NCBI GenBank assembly: GCA_020881195.1
Contig: JAJIYL010000007.1
Coordinates: forward strand, 1-55,565
Source of the DNA: Rickettsia endosymbiont of Pseudomimeciton antennatum
GTDB taxonomy: Bacteria; Pseudomonadota; Alphaproteobacteria; Rickettsiales; Rickettsiaceae
Length of the DNA stretch: 55,565 nt
Reading direction: 5' to 3'
The translations under genes were made by a program, and so were the position numbers. Shown piece after piece: positions 55,450 through 55,565 of this stretch (positions within the stretch are counted from its first letter, which is position 1; every line of letters starts with the position of its first letter). Below the pieces are notes generated by a model. That model saw only the letters and a program-made list of their open reading frames with translations, did no database searches and was not told the origin of the DNA.

Positions 55450-55565
55450 GCAAGAAAAAAATAATATATAACAGCAAAAAAATCGAATGCAGTCATGTAT
55501 CCGGCTTATAGTTAATAAATCACTTTAAATTTACCCTATAGCCCTGATGGAATTCGCTGGCTTAC

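Overview
The window is an AT-rich alphaproteobacterial chromosome segment that reads as Rickettsia or a very close relative in the Rickettsiaceae. The evidence is an archaeal-looking valyl-tRNA synthetase, a close relative of the rickettsial S-adenosylmethionine carrier, AmpG- and ProP-type transporters in several copies, Rickettsiales-restricted hypothetical families, scattered phage/GTA-like portal and terminase genes, and above all dozens of short palindromic repeats that end in GTCATTGCGAGG/CCTCGCAATGAC, some of which run into reading frames. The gene set suits an obligate intracellular bacterium: import of amino acids, SAM and muropeptides, retained peptidoglycan (dapB, mreD-like, amidase), and many decayed accessory genes.

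Layout. 1-5740: a broken Rpn-type nuclease, an unknown protein, gpsA-mreD-like, then a solute-binding lipoprotein, flavin reductase and dapB in overlapping order, then rpmB-rpmE behind a consensus sigma-70 promoter. 5800-8853: a complete small transposon-like element with target duplication, the initiator tRNA, a TauE-type permease and about 1.6 kb of repeats and relics, including a 200-nt four-hairpin element. 8854-17486 is the accessory zone: tandem MFS genes, a toxin carrying a palindromic insert, an IS110-antitoxin fusion, an ampG-type gene, rpmJ, an ISXO2-like relic, an IS200/IS605 element (tnpA/tnpB), a restriction-subunit fragment and the second copy of the four-hairpin element. 17487-24065: ubiA, valS, hemC, lipB and a large Rickettsiales protein. 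24334-28293: amidase, terminase, small gene and portal. 28541-33020: a D-amino-acid-oxidase-like protein whose segments appear circularly permuted, a Tim44-domain protein, rpsB and tsf. 33169-36600: a large coiled-coil/repeat protein and a repeat-filled spacer. 36610-43335: gatB-tsaD, a deacetylase pseudogene, secF, gapR, a ProP-like carrier and sam. 43511-55565: an OmpW-like porin, trcR, dnaB, trxB, a hydrolase, an AEC carrier, rnd, a HEPN/MNT toxin-antitoxin pair, fabG, recA, rluB, rsmD and an unknown gene.

Main points for a second look: (i) a MITE-like element of about 180 bp with 12-bp terminal inverted repeats (GTGAGCGTTCAC) and an 8-bp target duplication, carrying the common palindromic repeat inside it; (ii) two 200-nt copies of a four-hairpin element with a compensatory stem change and complementary loops; (iii) the permuted oxidase; (iv) an IS110 N-terminus fused in frame to an antitoxin C-terminus; (v) genes whose conserved N-terminus starts at AUU/AUA rather than AUG (tsaD, rnd, tnpA); (vi) palindromic repeats that supply coding sequence. 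I did not find a CRISPR array or an obvious complete new defence locus. All family assignments are from reading motifs, not from database searches.
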